Shown one piece after another: positions 35,592 to 46,073 of a stretch of DNA of 64,000 nucleotides. Within the stretch, counting starts at the first letter, position 1. Every line of letters starts with the position of its first letter. The position numbers were made by a program, and so were the translations under genes. Below the pieces are notes generated by a model. The model made no database searches. It saw only the letters and a list, made by a program, of their open reading frames with translations, and was not told where the DNA came from. Origin of the DNA: Cheiracanthium punctorium (taxonomy: Eukaryota > Arthropoda > Arachnida > Araneae > Cheiracanthiidae); NCBI GenBank assembly GCA_038373885.1, contig JAWZYV010019914.1:310001-374000 (forward strand), given 5' to 3'.

Positions 35592-36874
35592 CAGAGCTCA
35601 TTCTAGGCGGGGTCAGCCACTGCGGCCATGATTAAAAATTAGACATCCTCTTTTGCCCGCGAAGTTTTTTTTTTTTTTTTTTATATATATATCTACGGAA
35701 GCTTCGTTATCCCTTTTATTTGTTCTCTTATTTGGTGGGTAGCAAGTTACACAACTTTTATGCTAACGCACGCCCGTCTCTGTGGTGAAAAGGGGGATGG
35801 AAATCAACTGTGTAAAAATTCATTCATCTACAATTTTTTTATTAATGGACCAATTTGTTTGAAATTTTGGGAATTACTTTTAAATGCAAAAATTGATTCA
35901 GAGTCCAAATTTTAAAAGACATCTTAATTTGAACAAAACTTAGAAATTTATTGTCAGAACTTTTTTTTTTTTGTGGTTTTCTTTCCGAGCTAGAGGGGGG
36001 GAGAAAGATGGGGTTGAGGTTCTTATCTCATTTCAGGCTGTTTCAATACTGCCACTTATATAGGTGACCAGCTGATTGTTAAAATCAACAAACGAGCACT
36101 TATAATGGCTGCAGATAATCCTGAAAAAATTTTTTTTTGAGTGGAATATGTATTGAAAAACTGGAATAGACATTTATACCATTATATGGTAATTTTGAAC
36201 AGAGGTGTTATTGCTAATTTCATGCATTAACTATATTTTAATTGTTTGTACTATTGGATTAATTCTTACATAGAATGATGAAAAATTGAATGAATTATTT
36301 TTAGAAATGTAATAACTTGAAAACTGAAAAAAAAATTAATAAAAATGAAAATTTAGGTTTAGAACAACTTAACTTTATTACGTGTTTCTTAATTTAGTTA
36401 AACTTTTATTGATGATTCTTAACAAGGTGATCAAATAAATAGTTTATTAAAATGTGCTTCTTATGCAAAATGCTTACTTAATTAAGCATTTTCTTGTCTG
36501 TTAGGTATGTTTGGGTGATTATTTTTGTTATAAAAAGAAATAAACCTTAAAAATCCTTTAAAGAAATATTCTTATTAACTTAACTATTTATAATTTATTT
36601 TAATAAGTTAATTAACAAAGTTACTTAAAATGTAATTCTTTTACATTACTTAGCTTTATCAATTTAATTAATTTTATCAAATTTTAATAAAGACTAGTAA
36701 TAAATTTATTAATAAAGATTACTAATTAATTATTATTAATCAATAAAGCATTGGTTTACTCAATTTTTTAGGGGATTTTTGCAAATTAGAATTAGGATAT
36801 GTACTGCCCTTTTTAAGAAACACGATGCCCTTTTAAAATAATGATGCCCTTTTTTCTACTTAGAATGAGCTCTG
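35592..36874. mobile_element. 1283-bp non-autonomous hAT element
   Basis: The ends are cagagctcattctaggcgg and the complement of ctacttagaatgagctctg. The flanking 8-mers aacccaag (35584-35591) and agcccaag (36875-36882) differ at one base. The interior is very AT-rich and has no open frame. Like other copies here it looks mobilised in trans. Confidence 0.82.
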
Positions 36875-37360
36875 AGCCCAAGCACATTGCACACATGTGT
36901 GAGCATATGCATATTCACATGTTTATATATGCATTATGTATTTAGTTATCACGGACTATTATGAGTCTGCAGATAGTTTTGGATTATGTGCGCAGATAGT
37001 TTTTTCTTTTATCTGACTATGTTTCCAATTATAAAATCGGGTAACGATCGGCAAAACAATATTGGTGTAATTAAAGTTGACCATTGTTAGAGTTTACACT
37101 TTTGGGAAAAAATTTATTTATGAAACTTAATTTATTTTAATTATTATTTTGCTATGGAAATCGCTGCTTAAACTTGTTTTAAATATAAATTCAGGAAACA
37201 ATTGATGAAATAATATTGAATATTGGTTTAATCCAAATCCAGTTGTTTGAATTAACACTTTTGGGGGAAATTTTAACTTGGAGCAGGGGTTGCTTTTATT
37301 ATTATTCTGTAATGAGAATCGCTGTCACAGATTGAGGGAAATGATGCAAAGAAAGCACGA

Positions 37361-39015
37361 ATGGGCATGCGGGCATTTTTAGTAAATTTTTGCAAATTAC
37401 TGAAACGATCTTTGCCTATAAATCATTCATTTTTTAAAGATCTGGAGCTGCTGCATCCGGCTCTCAGATCCTCTCAGAATGACAGCGCCATTCAAAGCTT
37501 ATGTGTTTGTTTAGCACCGTTAAATTTGTCTAATGAAATTATAGACAAAACAGTTTTGGAATACCAAGCTTACAGATTAGATGACGAAGTTGATCTAATT
37601 GTAAAAAGCTTTAATGAACGTACTGATGATGACACAGCCAATTGACGGGTACTGGAAAGAAGTTTTTAGTCTTGTTGATAAGATGAACGGAAAAGAAAAG
37701 TATTCAAAATTATCGATTATAATAAAAAATTGCTTTTCTCTGTCGCATGCCAATTCTGATGTTGAAAGAGGTTTTTCTGTAAATCGCAGCATTCTGTCTT
37801 ATGAACGACATAATCTCACAGAGGCTGCGATTATTGGAATTCGACAAGTTAAAGATACCATTAGGAGAAATGGTATCATTAGTAATATTGCAATTACAAA
37901 AAAGCTACTTAATGCTGTGACTAAAGTATATGCTGTTTATTCACAAGTAAAAGCGATAAATAAAGCAACTGAAGACACGAAAATGAATGTTAGAAGAAGA
38001 AAAAGAAGCCAGTGAATTAAAAAGGAGAAAAGAAAGAAAAAAAAAACAAAACAGAAAATTGATGAGAAAGTAAAAGGTCTGCAGGAAGATCTCCAAGCAG
38101 TCCAGACATACCTTAAAGAAAGCAATACGAAATTACAGGATGCAGTTAAGTAAACAATATTCCGAACATGAAGATCGCTACTACAGCAATTGAAATAGCA
38201 ACACAAAAAGTTGAAAGTACTGTAATTTCCGGCTTATAATCCACGGATTATCTACTAAAAAAGATGAAAATTTATCCACTGCGTATTATGCATCGCTGCG
38301 TACTATCTGCTGAAATTTTTCCTGAAGCCTTCAGATTTTACAATAAAAAACTTTATAAAAACAAAATAAATGTTCATTTCTTTTTTTCCAGTATATTTAG
38401 ACAGTATATTTGCTGTCTATATATTATTCCAGAAAAGGTTTATTGTTTGTATAAGTATTATTCCAGTAAAAAGGTAGGTCTCAGTTCTATTTTGTTTTTC
38501 TTATAATAATGTCACTTGACTAAATAATTACCCTGTTATAAAATATGCGATAAGCATTCTGCATGCTACCATACATTTTGTTTTGTTTGTTCCAAAAGAA
38601 ATGTTCGCTTTCTTATATTTGATTAATTTCATAATACAGTTCTTAGGCCTTACAGGTAGAATGCCTAGCTTAAAAATTGTGTATCAATTGTGATTTAAAT
38701 CGAAAAATGACCGTCAAAGTATGTTTGATAATTCTCATTCATAACAATAGATTTTTAGTAGGAAATGTTTTACAGTAAGCCGATTCTAATATTAATACTG
38801 TGGATTTACTATACATAGAAAATAATTACCAATTTTGGTCAAAGGATTGCCATACTATCCGCGGATAACCTACCGCTGCGGATTATCTAAAGAAATATTT
38901 TTTTCTACTTGAAAAAAAGCGCCTGCGGATTATCTATCGCTGCGGATTATAAGCTGAAAATTACGGTATTACAAAAGAACTAAAAGAAGCTGAAGCTGAT
39001 AGAAAAATCTTGTAG
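37361..39015 (+). pseudogene. hAT transposase C-terminal remnant, interrupted
   Basis: Two open segments (37361-37645 and 37614-38015) overlap with a frame change. The first includes FFKDLELLHPALRSS; the second carries the hAT dimerisation signature SLSHANSDVERGFSVNRSIL and SYERHNLTEAAIIGIRQVKD. After 38015 a charged, coiled-coil-like frame continues with lesions to 38219. A TA-flanked element then interrupts it, and the frame resumes after 38967 (TKELKEAEADRKIL, stop at 39013-39015). The N-terminal zinc finger and catalytic half are missing. The long Lys/Glu tail is unusual for hAT proteins. Confidence 0.8.
38220..38966. mobile_element. 747-bp TA-flanked TIR element
   Basis: The ends are ctgtaatttccggcttataatcc and the complement of ggattataagctgaaaattacgg, flanked by TA at 38218-38219 and 38967-38968. 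Subterminal words cggattatcta and cgctgcggattat recur on both sides. The TA duplication suggests Tc1/mariner or pogo relatives; no transposase is present. It inserted in the coding region of a hAT remnant, and removing it with one TA restores the reading frame across the junction. Confidence 0.82.
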
Positions 39016-39523
39016 ACGAGACTTTACTTGTGACAACTGTATCAATTACTATTTGTGATTTTATGTTGAAAGAGATACAAATTAATGGAATTTAAATATT
39101 AATTAAAAATTCTCGATAATTAATTTAACAAAAGCTTCATTTTTTAATTCCCGAGTGTCTCGGAAAAACATAATTAAGTAGCAATAGATGTAAACTTATT
39201 TATTTATTGTTAGCAATTAAAGAAAAATAACTGATAGAAAGTTTGTTCTTAATAGTTTCTTTTCAATAATAAAACAAAAAGTCTTTTGAATGAAAAAGTA
39301 AGTCTTTTGTACTATTATTGTCAAGTCTCTTGAACTTGACAATAATAGTACAAATGGTTACATTCTTATTAATAAAGAGTGCCCAGTATTTCTTAAAATT
39401 TTTTTAGAAAACACAGTTAAAATTTTTAGTTATGTTGTTTGTTTCGCACATATTTATAGATAGATTGATCTCCCAAAGAACAGTAAAAAGCTCCTTTTTT
39501 TTCCCCTTTTTTTTCTTTTTCTT
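39016..39523. other. Right part of the composite insertion
   Basis: AT-rich, with a perfect hairpin at 39307-39353. A lysine-rich minus-strand open frame at 39404-39604 is partly PLE N-terminal sequence and partly low complexity. Confidence 0.4.
39307..39353. repeat. Perfect 20-bp-arm hairpin
   Basis: The arms ttgtactattattgtcaagt (39307-39326) and its complement (39334-39353) are separated by ctcttga. It may be a terminator-like or foldback remnant of the inserted element. Function unknown. Confidence 0.75.
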
Positions 39524-39545
39524 TCCTTTTTTTCCTATTTTTTTT

Positions 39546-39870
39546 CCAAAATTTTTGCTTCTGACCCTGATATTGACATCTAGTTTATTGATGGTTTCTA
39601 TCATTTTGGTAATGTAATCTTCTTTATCTAAAATAACTATTTTTCCTGTTTTGCCTGAACTAAGGCAGGTTATTGTTGGATTATCTTTAAGTTCTTTTAA
39701 ACATTTTTTGTCTTCCTTGTCCCTCGTACTTTTCTTTTTTAATTTAGTAAGTTCTTTTTGAGTGAAAAGACGTAGTTCCTGTTTATTGTTGTCTGGTAAT
39801 GGTTCTATTGCGGTCTCATAAGCAGCTATTGTGTCTTTTAAGTTTATGTTATCGTCAAGTATGAATCAGC
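39546..39870 (-). pseudogene. Penelope-like element B: N-terminal coding part
   Basis: On the minus strand this translates as a charged PLE N-terminal region, including AAYETAIEPLPDNN, LRLFTQKELTKLKKK and TGKIVILDKEDYITKMI, which matches the conserved (K)xxxVI(L/M)D(K/R)xDYxxKM segment upstream of RT0 in Penelope proteins. It breaks off at a lysine-rich stretch next to the insertion border. At 39870 it abuts PLE copy C, which is in the opposite orientation, so the two copies are head to head. Confidence 0.72.
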
Positions 39871-40435
39871 AATATCATCCCCCGCCTAATCAGAAATAGA
39901 AGAAAGAAACTTAACATCATCAACGATGCACAAAAAGAAAAATCCACATTTACTCATCCGATTGCCTACTGTTGTGGTCTCGCTGTAAAAATATCCAACC
40001 GGGCACGTAAAATGAACCTTCGTATCCCAATTAAACCCAATAGCAATATATTTAAAAGAATCCGGTCAGATAAAGACAAGATTAACCCTCTGGAAACCGC
40101 AGGTATTTATAAAATAAATTTCACGTATAGAGATTCCAACCTTCCCGGATACTACATTGGTGTTACAAAAAGAAAAATTAAAGATAGAATTAAAGAACAC
40201 ATAAATGACATAAAATACAATAGACAAAGTACCGCTCTATCCCGCCTAGCCTTAAAGGAAAATATATATATATAGATTTCGCAAATGTCAAGAATATAGC
40301 TAATTACAATAACCACAATTATGGCTTAAGACGGGAAGCGTTGGAAATAATGACACAAGAGGGAGCTGTCAACGACATAGCGCATGCGCAGATCGAGCAA
40401 TCATTGCAGGCCTTGGTGAAGAAGAAGCGATGAAC
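39871..40435 (+). pseudogene. Penelope-like element C, left part (GIY-YIG)
   Basis: A 5'-truncated PLE that begins in the region following the reverse transcriptase (IPHLIR-like frame broken by a change near 39884). The GIY-YIG open frame (40012-40275) reads AGIYKINFT and GYYIGVTKRKIKDRIKEH, then ends at an expanded (AT)n stretch at 40262-40272; in copies A and B this is ataaatata. The C-terminal codons continue, out of frame, to 40430. A hAT insertion then separates it from its 3' end at 45930-46073. Confidence 0.87.
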
Positions 40436-41069
40436 ATACCCTCCAACTTCTACGGATTATCCGTAGTTTATACGGATAAGTAGCATAAACTACGGAGCTA
40501 CGGATGGTACGAAAAACTACGGAATTGAGCAAATGTTTACTTTTTTTAGCGCATTATGCCTGCACGGAGGTGCGGTTTGCAACCCTAGCTGCTTTGTTGT
40601 GAGTCAACACTCCTGTGTGTTGGCGCCGATCGTGAAAGGAAGGGAATTGAACATTCTCCCTCGGCGCCGGTGGCCGTGAGCGTACTTGCGTCGGCGAAAG
40701 TGTGGTGTGTGTGGTAGCATAGAAGTAAGAGAGGGAATTCTGTGTGTGGTAGGGGGGGGGGGTTGCTGTTAGCTGCTCCTCCTCTGATTATGTCACGTCT
40801 CCTCTCGCATGTCCCGTCACCCTATCTTGCTCCGTCGTGTGTTTGGATTTGGATTAGAGATGGGCGGTTCGACTCATTTTACTGATTCGAATCTCAACTC
40901 ACTCACTACTTCGATGATTCGAATCTTGAATCAATAAAACAACTAAAGAAATTTTCCCTCTCTCTGCGCCGAAAGCCGTACTATTTAAACACCCTTCACC
41001 CATTCATCGGGTTTCTTCTCCGCTGAGTTCTCGGGCAGCTAGCATCTCTCTCTCCTTGCTCGAGTAAAA

Positions 41070-41595
41070 CTAGTGTTTAAACTGCCCGAAATGAAAATAC
41101 AGGGGAGCTTCGTATGACCCCCTGGGCCTGTAAGATTAAAAGGTTAAGTTTGGTGTCAAAGTATTCGAAATTTTATGTATCGATGGGGGTGTACGTCTAG
41201 GGGGGGTCGAGAATCAATAAAAACGCGCTCCGATGGATAGTTTCCGAGATATACGTTAATTAATTATGATAATTAGACTAATTAACCATGATTGAGGCTT
41301 AAAAGGACTGCAAACATGTAGAAATTGGCTCTGGGATGGTTTCCAGACTTTGGAGATGCCGCCGGAGGAGGCTAGTGTTTAAAATGCTCAAATTGAAAAT
41401 ATAGGGGAGCTTCGTATGACCCCCTGGGCCTGTAAGATTAAAAGGTTAAGTTTGGTGTCAAAGCATTCGAAATTTTAAGTATCGGTGGGGTGTTGAGTCT
41501 AGGGGGGGTCGAGAATCAATAAAAACGCGCTCCGGTGGATAGTTTCCGAGATATACGTTAATTAATTATGGTAATTAGACTAATAAACCATGGAG
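41070..41595 (+). repeat. Duplicated 220-bp block, period 302
   Basis: ctagtgtttaaa, aggggagcttcgtatgaccc, cctgggcctgtaagatt and cgagatatacgttaattaa occur at 41070-41291 and again at 41372-41591 with few differences, separated by about 80 unique bases. It lies inside the nested hAT. Confidence 0.88.
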
Positions 41596-41695
41596 CTGTT
41601 TTTTCCGCGATCCGGCATCGTCATTAACGGAGAGAAAGCAGTAGCAAAAGCATCACAAGCTGGTATTGATCTCAGGATTTTCTTATCGCCGGCCT

Positions 41696-41864
41696 CAGAG
41701 GCGTAGCCAAGGGGGGGGGCTTAGGGGGGTCATAACCCCCCATGAGGAATTTTTTGCCATACAAAATGTATATTCTTCACTACATTATCACACACACGTA
41801 TACATATATATGAGTTGCAGTAGTCATAACCCCCCCCCATGAAAAATTTCTGGCTACGCCCCTG
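41696..41864. mobile_element. 169-bp MITE of the GGCGTAGCCA family
   Basis: The ends are cagaggcgtagcca and the complement of tggctacgcccctg, flanked by a perfect 8-bp duplication, gccggcct (41688-41695 and 41865-41872). G and C runs lie just inside each end. The 8-bp duplication and CAG start suggest hAT. It is the innermost of four nested insertions. A second copy in the opposite orientation lies at 45690-45869. Confidence 0.92.
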
Positions 41865-41999
41865 GCCGGCCTGTATTTTTGACCTTTATCGAATTCGAGA
41901 TTTCACTGAAATGAAAATGGGAATATCGGATATTTGATGTTGAAATAAAACCGATATGCCGATATTTATCGATTTTTGGCCCAGTCCTACTGAGGGGCT

Positions 42000-42720
42000 G
42001 CTGCCCCCCCCCAAAAAAAATGGGACCCTTTACTTAGCTTACAATTGAACTTTATCTTTAAATTTGATACCCAGCCCACCCCGAAATAAAATCCTGGCTA
42101 CGCCACTGTCAATAACAATAACTACGCCACTGCTTTAGACCCTATTTTGCATTTCTCTGAATTACGAAAGAAAATAAAATCATTCCCCTTAAACGACAAA
42201 CAAGGTAAAAAAAATATCTTAAACGAAATCTGCAGCAATAAAGCGAAATGTTATTTTGCTTACTACAAAGTCCTTTTGTGAGAGCGCTTAATACCGCCCC
42301 TGTATCCTTCATTAAAAGTGACAAGCACAATCCTAACTTTATTTCATTCTATTTCCCTTCACATGAAAACCCGCCACCATGTAAACTTAACGTTCCGTTT
42401 TTTTTTTTTTTTTTTTTTTTGAGGGTGGGGGCAGGGGACATATATTGAAGTTAAAAGTAGAAAAGGGATGTTTCATTAAATTTTAAACAAATATTAAACC
42501 AGCCAGACAAGTTGGAAGGAGGGAGTCCCCCGAAGGAAAAAGGTTTAAACAACTTTGAGACACCCCCCGCTCTTCCACGAGCATTGGCGTAAATTGGCAT
42601 GTAATATTTGGATGGGGTGACAAAATGTTTCCGATTGTAGAAAATATCATTATTATAAATAGCTCTGATACTTGAATTTTCTTAATTTTTTTTTCGGGGG
42701 GGGGATTGACCCCTCTTGCC
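42000..42720. other. Inner part of the nested hAT with partial repeats
   Basis: Contains ctggctacgccactg near 42095-42109, another end of the GGCGTAGCCA type with no matched left end, a T run at 42400-42420 and a G run at 42697-42705. The short open frames are not recognisable. Confidence 0.4.
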
Positions 42721-42833
42721 CTTAGGAAGTAACGCCTATGCCCCCGCCAAAAGCAAACGATGTTCGACCCACTCCACACCCACAGACAAATAAAACTTTA
42801 AATCCGACCACCAACCAAGAAATGAAACACCAA

Positions 42834-42989
42834 AGATTCGAAAAAAAAACTTCAATTAAATGAAACATCCTTTCAACTCTTTTCGACTCCTTTCGACTCT
42901 GAGTCGATAGAAGATTCGAAAAAAAAACTGCAATTAAATGAAACATCCTTTCAACTCTTTTCGACTCCTTTCGACTCTGAGTCGATAGA
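42834..42989 (+). repeat. 78-bp tandem repeat, two units
   Basis: The unit begins agattcgaaaaaaaaact and includes tgaaacatcctttcaactc and gactctgagtcgatag. Starts at 42834 and 42912, with a third partial start at 42990. It is near the right end of the nested hAT and rich in gattcga/tcgactc words that probably bind transposase. Confidence 0.88.
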
Positions 42990-43426
42990 AGATTCGAAAA
43001 ACTAACGAATCTCAACGATCGTATACAATCACCGAAACAGAGCGAAACACTGAATCAGTAAAGATTCGTTGCTGCACCAACTCAGTGACCAACTCACCCA
43101 CACCCACTCATTTGCTGTTTCAAATCATCTATCGACTCAGAGTCGTAAAGAGTCGAAAAGAGTTGAAAGAGTAAGGGAAAATCTCTGGGAACGGCAAAGG
43201 GAAAATAAGTTTTCCTTCCCTTCGCACTTGGAATGTATTTCCCCGCAGTTGAGGGCTTGAGATTCGAATCAGTAGATAGTGAGTGTAAAGACTGAGCCAC
43301 TCAGTACCAAGATTTGAATCACTGATTCGACTCATCGAATCATTGGCCATCTCTAATTTGGATGTTAGCTTAGCTATTTTGTGAAAGGAAACTGCAGCGC
43401 ACGGGCACGTTGTTTTCTTTGTTTAC

Positions 43427-45512
43427 ATGGATCGTTTTTTAAAACGTGATAGTACTATTGATATTGAAAAAGCCTCTAATAATGATGTTGAGAAAACCTC
43501 TAAAAAGCGGAAAAATTTAAAGAAGAATACACCAAACAATGGCCTTGTCTTTTACCTGGAAAAGAAGGATTTGCTCGGTGTACGGTATGTGCAAATGAGT
43601 TTTCAATTGAGCATGGTGGCAGGGATGACTGCCGGCGGCATATATCTTGTAAGAAACATGTGAATAATTTGAAAGCTCTATCAAAGCAACAATGTGTTGA
43701 ATCGTTTTTCAGAAAACCGGAAGAAGAACAGAGCATTATTAAATCGGAATCTTTATTTGTGCGATTTTTAATAGAGGACAATATATCCATTTCAACTGCT
43801 GATCATGCTGGCCCACTATTCGCCAAAATGTTCCCGGATTCAAACATCGCCAAAAAATTTTCATGCGGTCACACAAAAGCAAATGCTATTGCTATTTCTA
43901 TAGCCGATATGAATAAAGAAAGCATAGCTGAAAAATCACTCAAAATACTGGTGTTAAACGATAAAGTAATTAAGAAACACACATAAGAAGTAATAGGTAA
44001 GAGGATAGGATAGTTAGGATATACGGATAGTTAACAAACGATACGATAGAAAGGATAGTTAACAAACTCTAGCAGTTCATAGGGCAACTAAGGGAGAGCT
44101 AAGAAGCTATCCCTTAGTTGTCAATTTTTATGATGAGGAAAAGGGTCATATTTCAACAAATTTACTATCCTTGTTGGAGTCTGTTGATAACACTGGAGAA
44201 GGAATTTATAAATTAATTGACTCAGAATTTTCAAAATTGAGAATAAAATGGAAAAACTGTGTGTCTTTCTGTTCAGGTAATGCCAATACTATGCTTGGTC
44301 GATTCAAAGGAGTTGCAGCTTTTGTTACAAAAAATCAGCCTAACATTAAAATTATTGGGTGTCCATGCCACCTAATCCACCTTGCTGCTCAAAAAGGGAC
44401 TAACACTCTTCCTGTAGATGTTGAATCTTTGGTGATTCAGATATTTTATTACTTGGAAAAAAGTAACAAGAGAAAAACAATACTTGAGGAGTGTCAAGAT
44501 ATTTGTGGTGAAAAACCCCACAAAATTCTTAAGCATGTCAATACCCGTTGGTTATCTCTAGAAACCTCATTAAAAAGAATTGTTGAACAATGGGAGCCTT
44601 TGAAAATGTTCTTCACCAATGAAAGGGAAAATAAAACTGATCAATTCATGAGGATTCAGGGTTTGCTTCTGTCAGATAAAACTAAGTTATATTGTTTATT
44701 TGTTTTAGCTGTGCTGCCAGCATTTACCAAACCAAATGTTGCACTACAAAAGGAACAGCCATGCATTCATTTTTTGCAAGAACAAATGTATAATTTGTAT
44801 TTTGAGCTTCTAGTTCGCTTTATTACACCAGCAGCAATTTCAAAATGTAAATCTGTTTTCACTATTGACATAAGAAAAAGAAGATGAAGATCTTATAATT
44901 GGGTCCTCTACTTGGATGTGTTTGAAGGACAGTAATCTATCTCCAGCTGAAAGTGAAGAGTTTTATTCATGTGTACGAAACTTTCTGTGTGTTGCATGTG
45001 AGTACATATTAAAAAGATTTCCATTAAATGATGAATTTTTAAAACATGCAACTGTCTAAAATATTCAAACTCGACATACATCTAGTTTTCAGTCAGTGAA
45101 ATATTTTACTGATTTATTGCAAGTTTGCACAGATAGTGATCAGCTGGAACTTGAGTTTGCCTTCTATCAAAATGATGCTTTTTCTGAAGAAATTCTGACC
45201 TGTGAAAGAACAGACACTGCTTGGCACAAAATCAGTCTGTTAAAAAATAACAATGGAACCTTAAAGTATGTTGCTTTGCCTAAATTAATGTTATCAATAT
45301 TAATGGTGCCACACAGTAATGCAGCAACAGAGAGGATATTCAGCATGGTACGAAAAAATCAATCTGACATGAGATCAACTATGAGCATTAAAACATTAGA
45401 GTCACTGTTAATTTCAAAGCTAAATATGGATTGTTGCTACAGTAAAAACTTTAGTGTTGATGAATTAAAAAAAAGCAAAAAGTGCATGTTACAAGTTATT
45501 ACTAAAGTCTAA
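43427..45512 (+). pseudogene. hAT transposase pseudogene of the outer hAT
   Basis: Four open segments in order. 43427-43663 is a basic N-terminus (MDRFLKRDSTIDIEK) in which the frame shifts just before the zinc-finger cysteines. 43660-43986 contains PLFAKMFPDSNIAKKF and KANAIAISIADMNKES. 44171-44887 holds the RNase-H-like core with FCSGNANTMLGRFKG, GCPCHLIHLAAQKG (CxxH) and HVNTRWLSLETSL. 45096-45512 holds the dimerisation motif MVPHSNAATERIFSMVRKN. A short repeat expansion (ggatagttaacaaac) at 43990-44070 replaces coding sequence, and a stop lies at 45058-45060. Not functional. Confidence 0.9.
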
Positions 45513-45689
45513 TTAATTTAATCGTAATTATGTAAATAAAATTACACATGAAAATGTTTATGTTCGTCAAGTTTCTTTTTAATATATGCATAATATGTAT
45601 ATAAATCACATAAAACAAGGTCAGTTTGAAATAAATGTATTTAATTTTTATGTTACTTAGAAATCACATAAATGTGTATCAGTGATACC

Positions 45690-45869
45690 CAGTGGCATAG
45701 CCAGAAATTTTTCATGGGGGGGGGGGTTGGTTAGGACTACTTCAACTCATATATATGTATAGGTGTTTGTGATAAGGGAGTGAAGAATATACATTTTGTA
45801 TGGCAAAAAATTCTTCATTGGGGGGGGGGGGATGACCGCCATACCCCCCCCCCCTTGGCTATGCCCCTG
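45690..45869. mobile_element. 180-bp MITE of the GGCGTAGCCA family, second copy
   Basis: The ends are cagtggcatagccag and the complement of ttggctatgcccctg. Flanks gtgatacc (45682-45689) and gcgatacc (45870-45877) differ at one base. Internally it is the reverse complement of the copy at 41696 (shared words: tatatatg, gaagaatatacattttgta). It inserted in the 3' part of the outer hAT. Confidence 0.88.
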
Positions 45870-45929
45870 GCGATACCGCGTAAGTGCTACTGATGAGGTG
45901 AAGGCCAATGTTGGAGGGTATGGATGAAC

Positions 45930-46073
45930 GAGCCAGGCAGCTCAGTTCTGATGATGACAGCGGGCTAGGCTGTCGAAAGCGCTAATGGTGCATGTTTTAA
46001 TTATTTTACGGAGATTTTAGGCTTTTTAATGTTTTTAAATTATTACTAAGGTATTTCCATGTTCAAATTTTAA
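45930..46073 (+). pseudogene. Penelope-like element C, 3' end
   Basis: Continuation of PLE copy C after the hAT insertion: gagccaggcagctcagt, the hammerhead-like stretch, then the shared end gttttaattattttacgg and ttttaatgttttta up to caaattttaac, as in copy A (32571-32718). Confidence 0.88.
45944..45990 (+). ncRNA. Hammerhead-like motif in PLE 3' end, copy C
   Basis: Here the first box is ctgatga (45948-45954), the canonical CUGAUGA. One t follows, then gacagc with loop gggctag and gctgtc, gaaa (45975-45978) and agcgct, then aatgg. The canonical box may be a C-to-T change of the ccgatga seen in copies A and B. The extra base after the box remains. Confidence 0.38.

Larger units (their letters stand above)
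34976..39523. mobile_element. Composite 4.55-kb insertion in PLE copy B
   Basis: This segment separates the reverse transcriptase part (33240-34975) from the N-terminal part (39546-39870) of a minus-strand PLE. Both borders carry a T-rich direct repeat, tcctttttt(t)cctattttttt, at 34945-34964 and 39524-39545, which may be a target duplication or low-complexity coincidence. Inside are a promoter-like GC-richer stretch (35060-35340), a 1283-bp hAT element, a hAT transposase remnant and a TA-flanked element. The exact outer element is unidentified. Confidence 0.5.
40855..43355. mobile_element. hAT element nested in the outer hAT
   Basis: The ends are tagagatgggcggttc and the complement of ttggccatctcta, flanked by a perfect 8-bp duplication, atttggat (40847-40854 and 43356-43363). 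Subterminal words gattcgaatc and gactcatt recur at both ends. There is no transposase: it is a 2.5-kb non-autonomous element. It contains a duplicated block of about 220 bp (41070-41291 and 41372-41591), a 78-bp tandem repeat (42834-42989) and a nested MITE. Its TIR start TAGAGATG is shared with the GC-rich MITE at 28773. Confidence 0.92.
40436..45921 (+). mobile_element. hAT transposon (outer) with nested insertions
   Basis: The ends are ataccctccaacttctacgg and the complement of aaggccaatgttggagggtat. Flanks cgatgaac (40428-40435) and ggatgaac (45922-45929) differ at one base; PLE copy A, which lacks the insert, shows cgatgagc at the same site. Left subterminal words of the type tacggat are repeated (40447-40530). 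The element carries a broken transposase (43427-45512). After subtraction of the nested 2501-bp hAT and a 180-bp MITE it would be about 2.8 kb. Confidence 0.87.
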
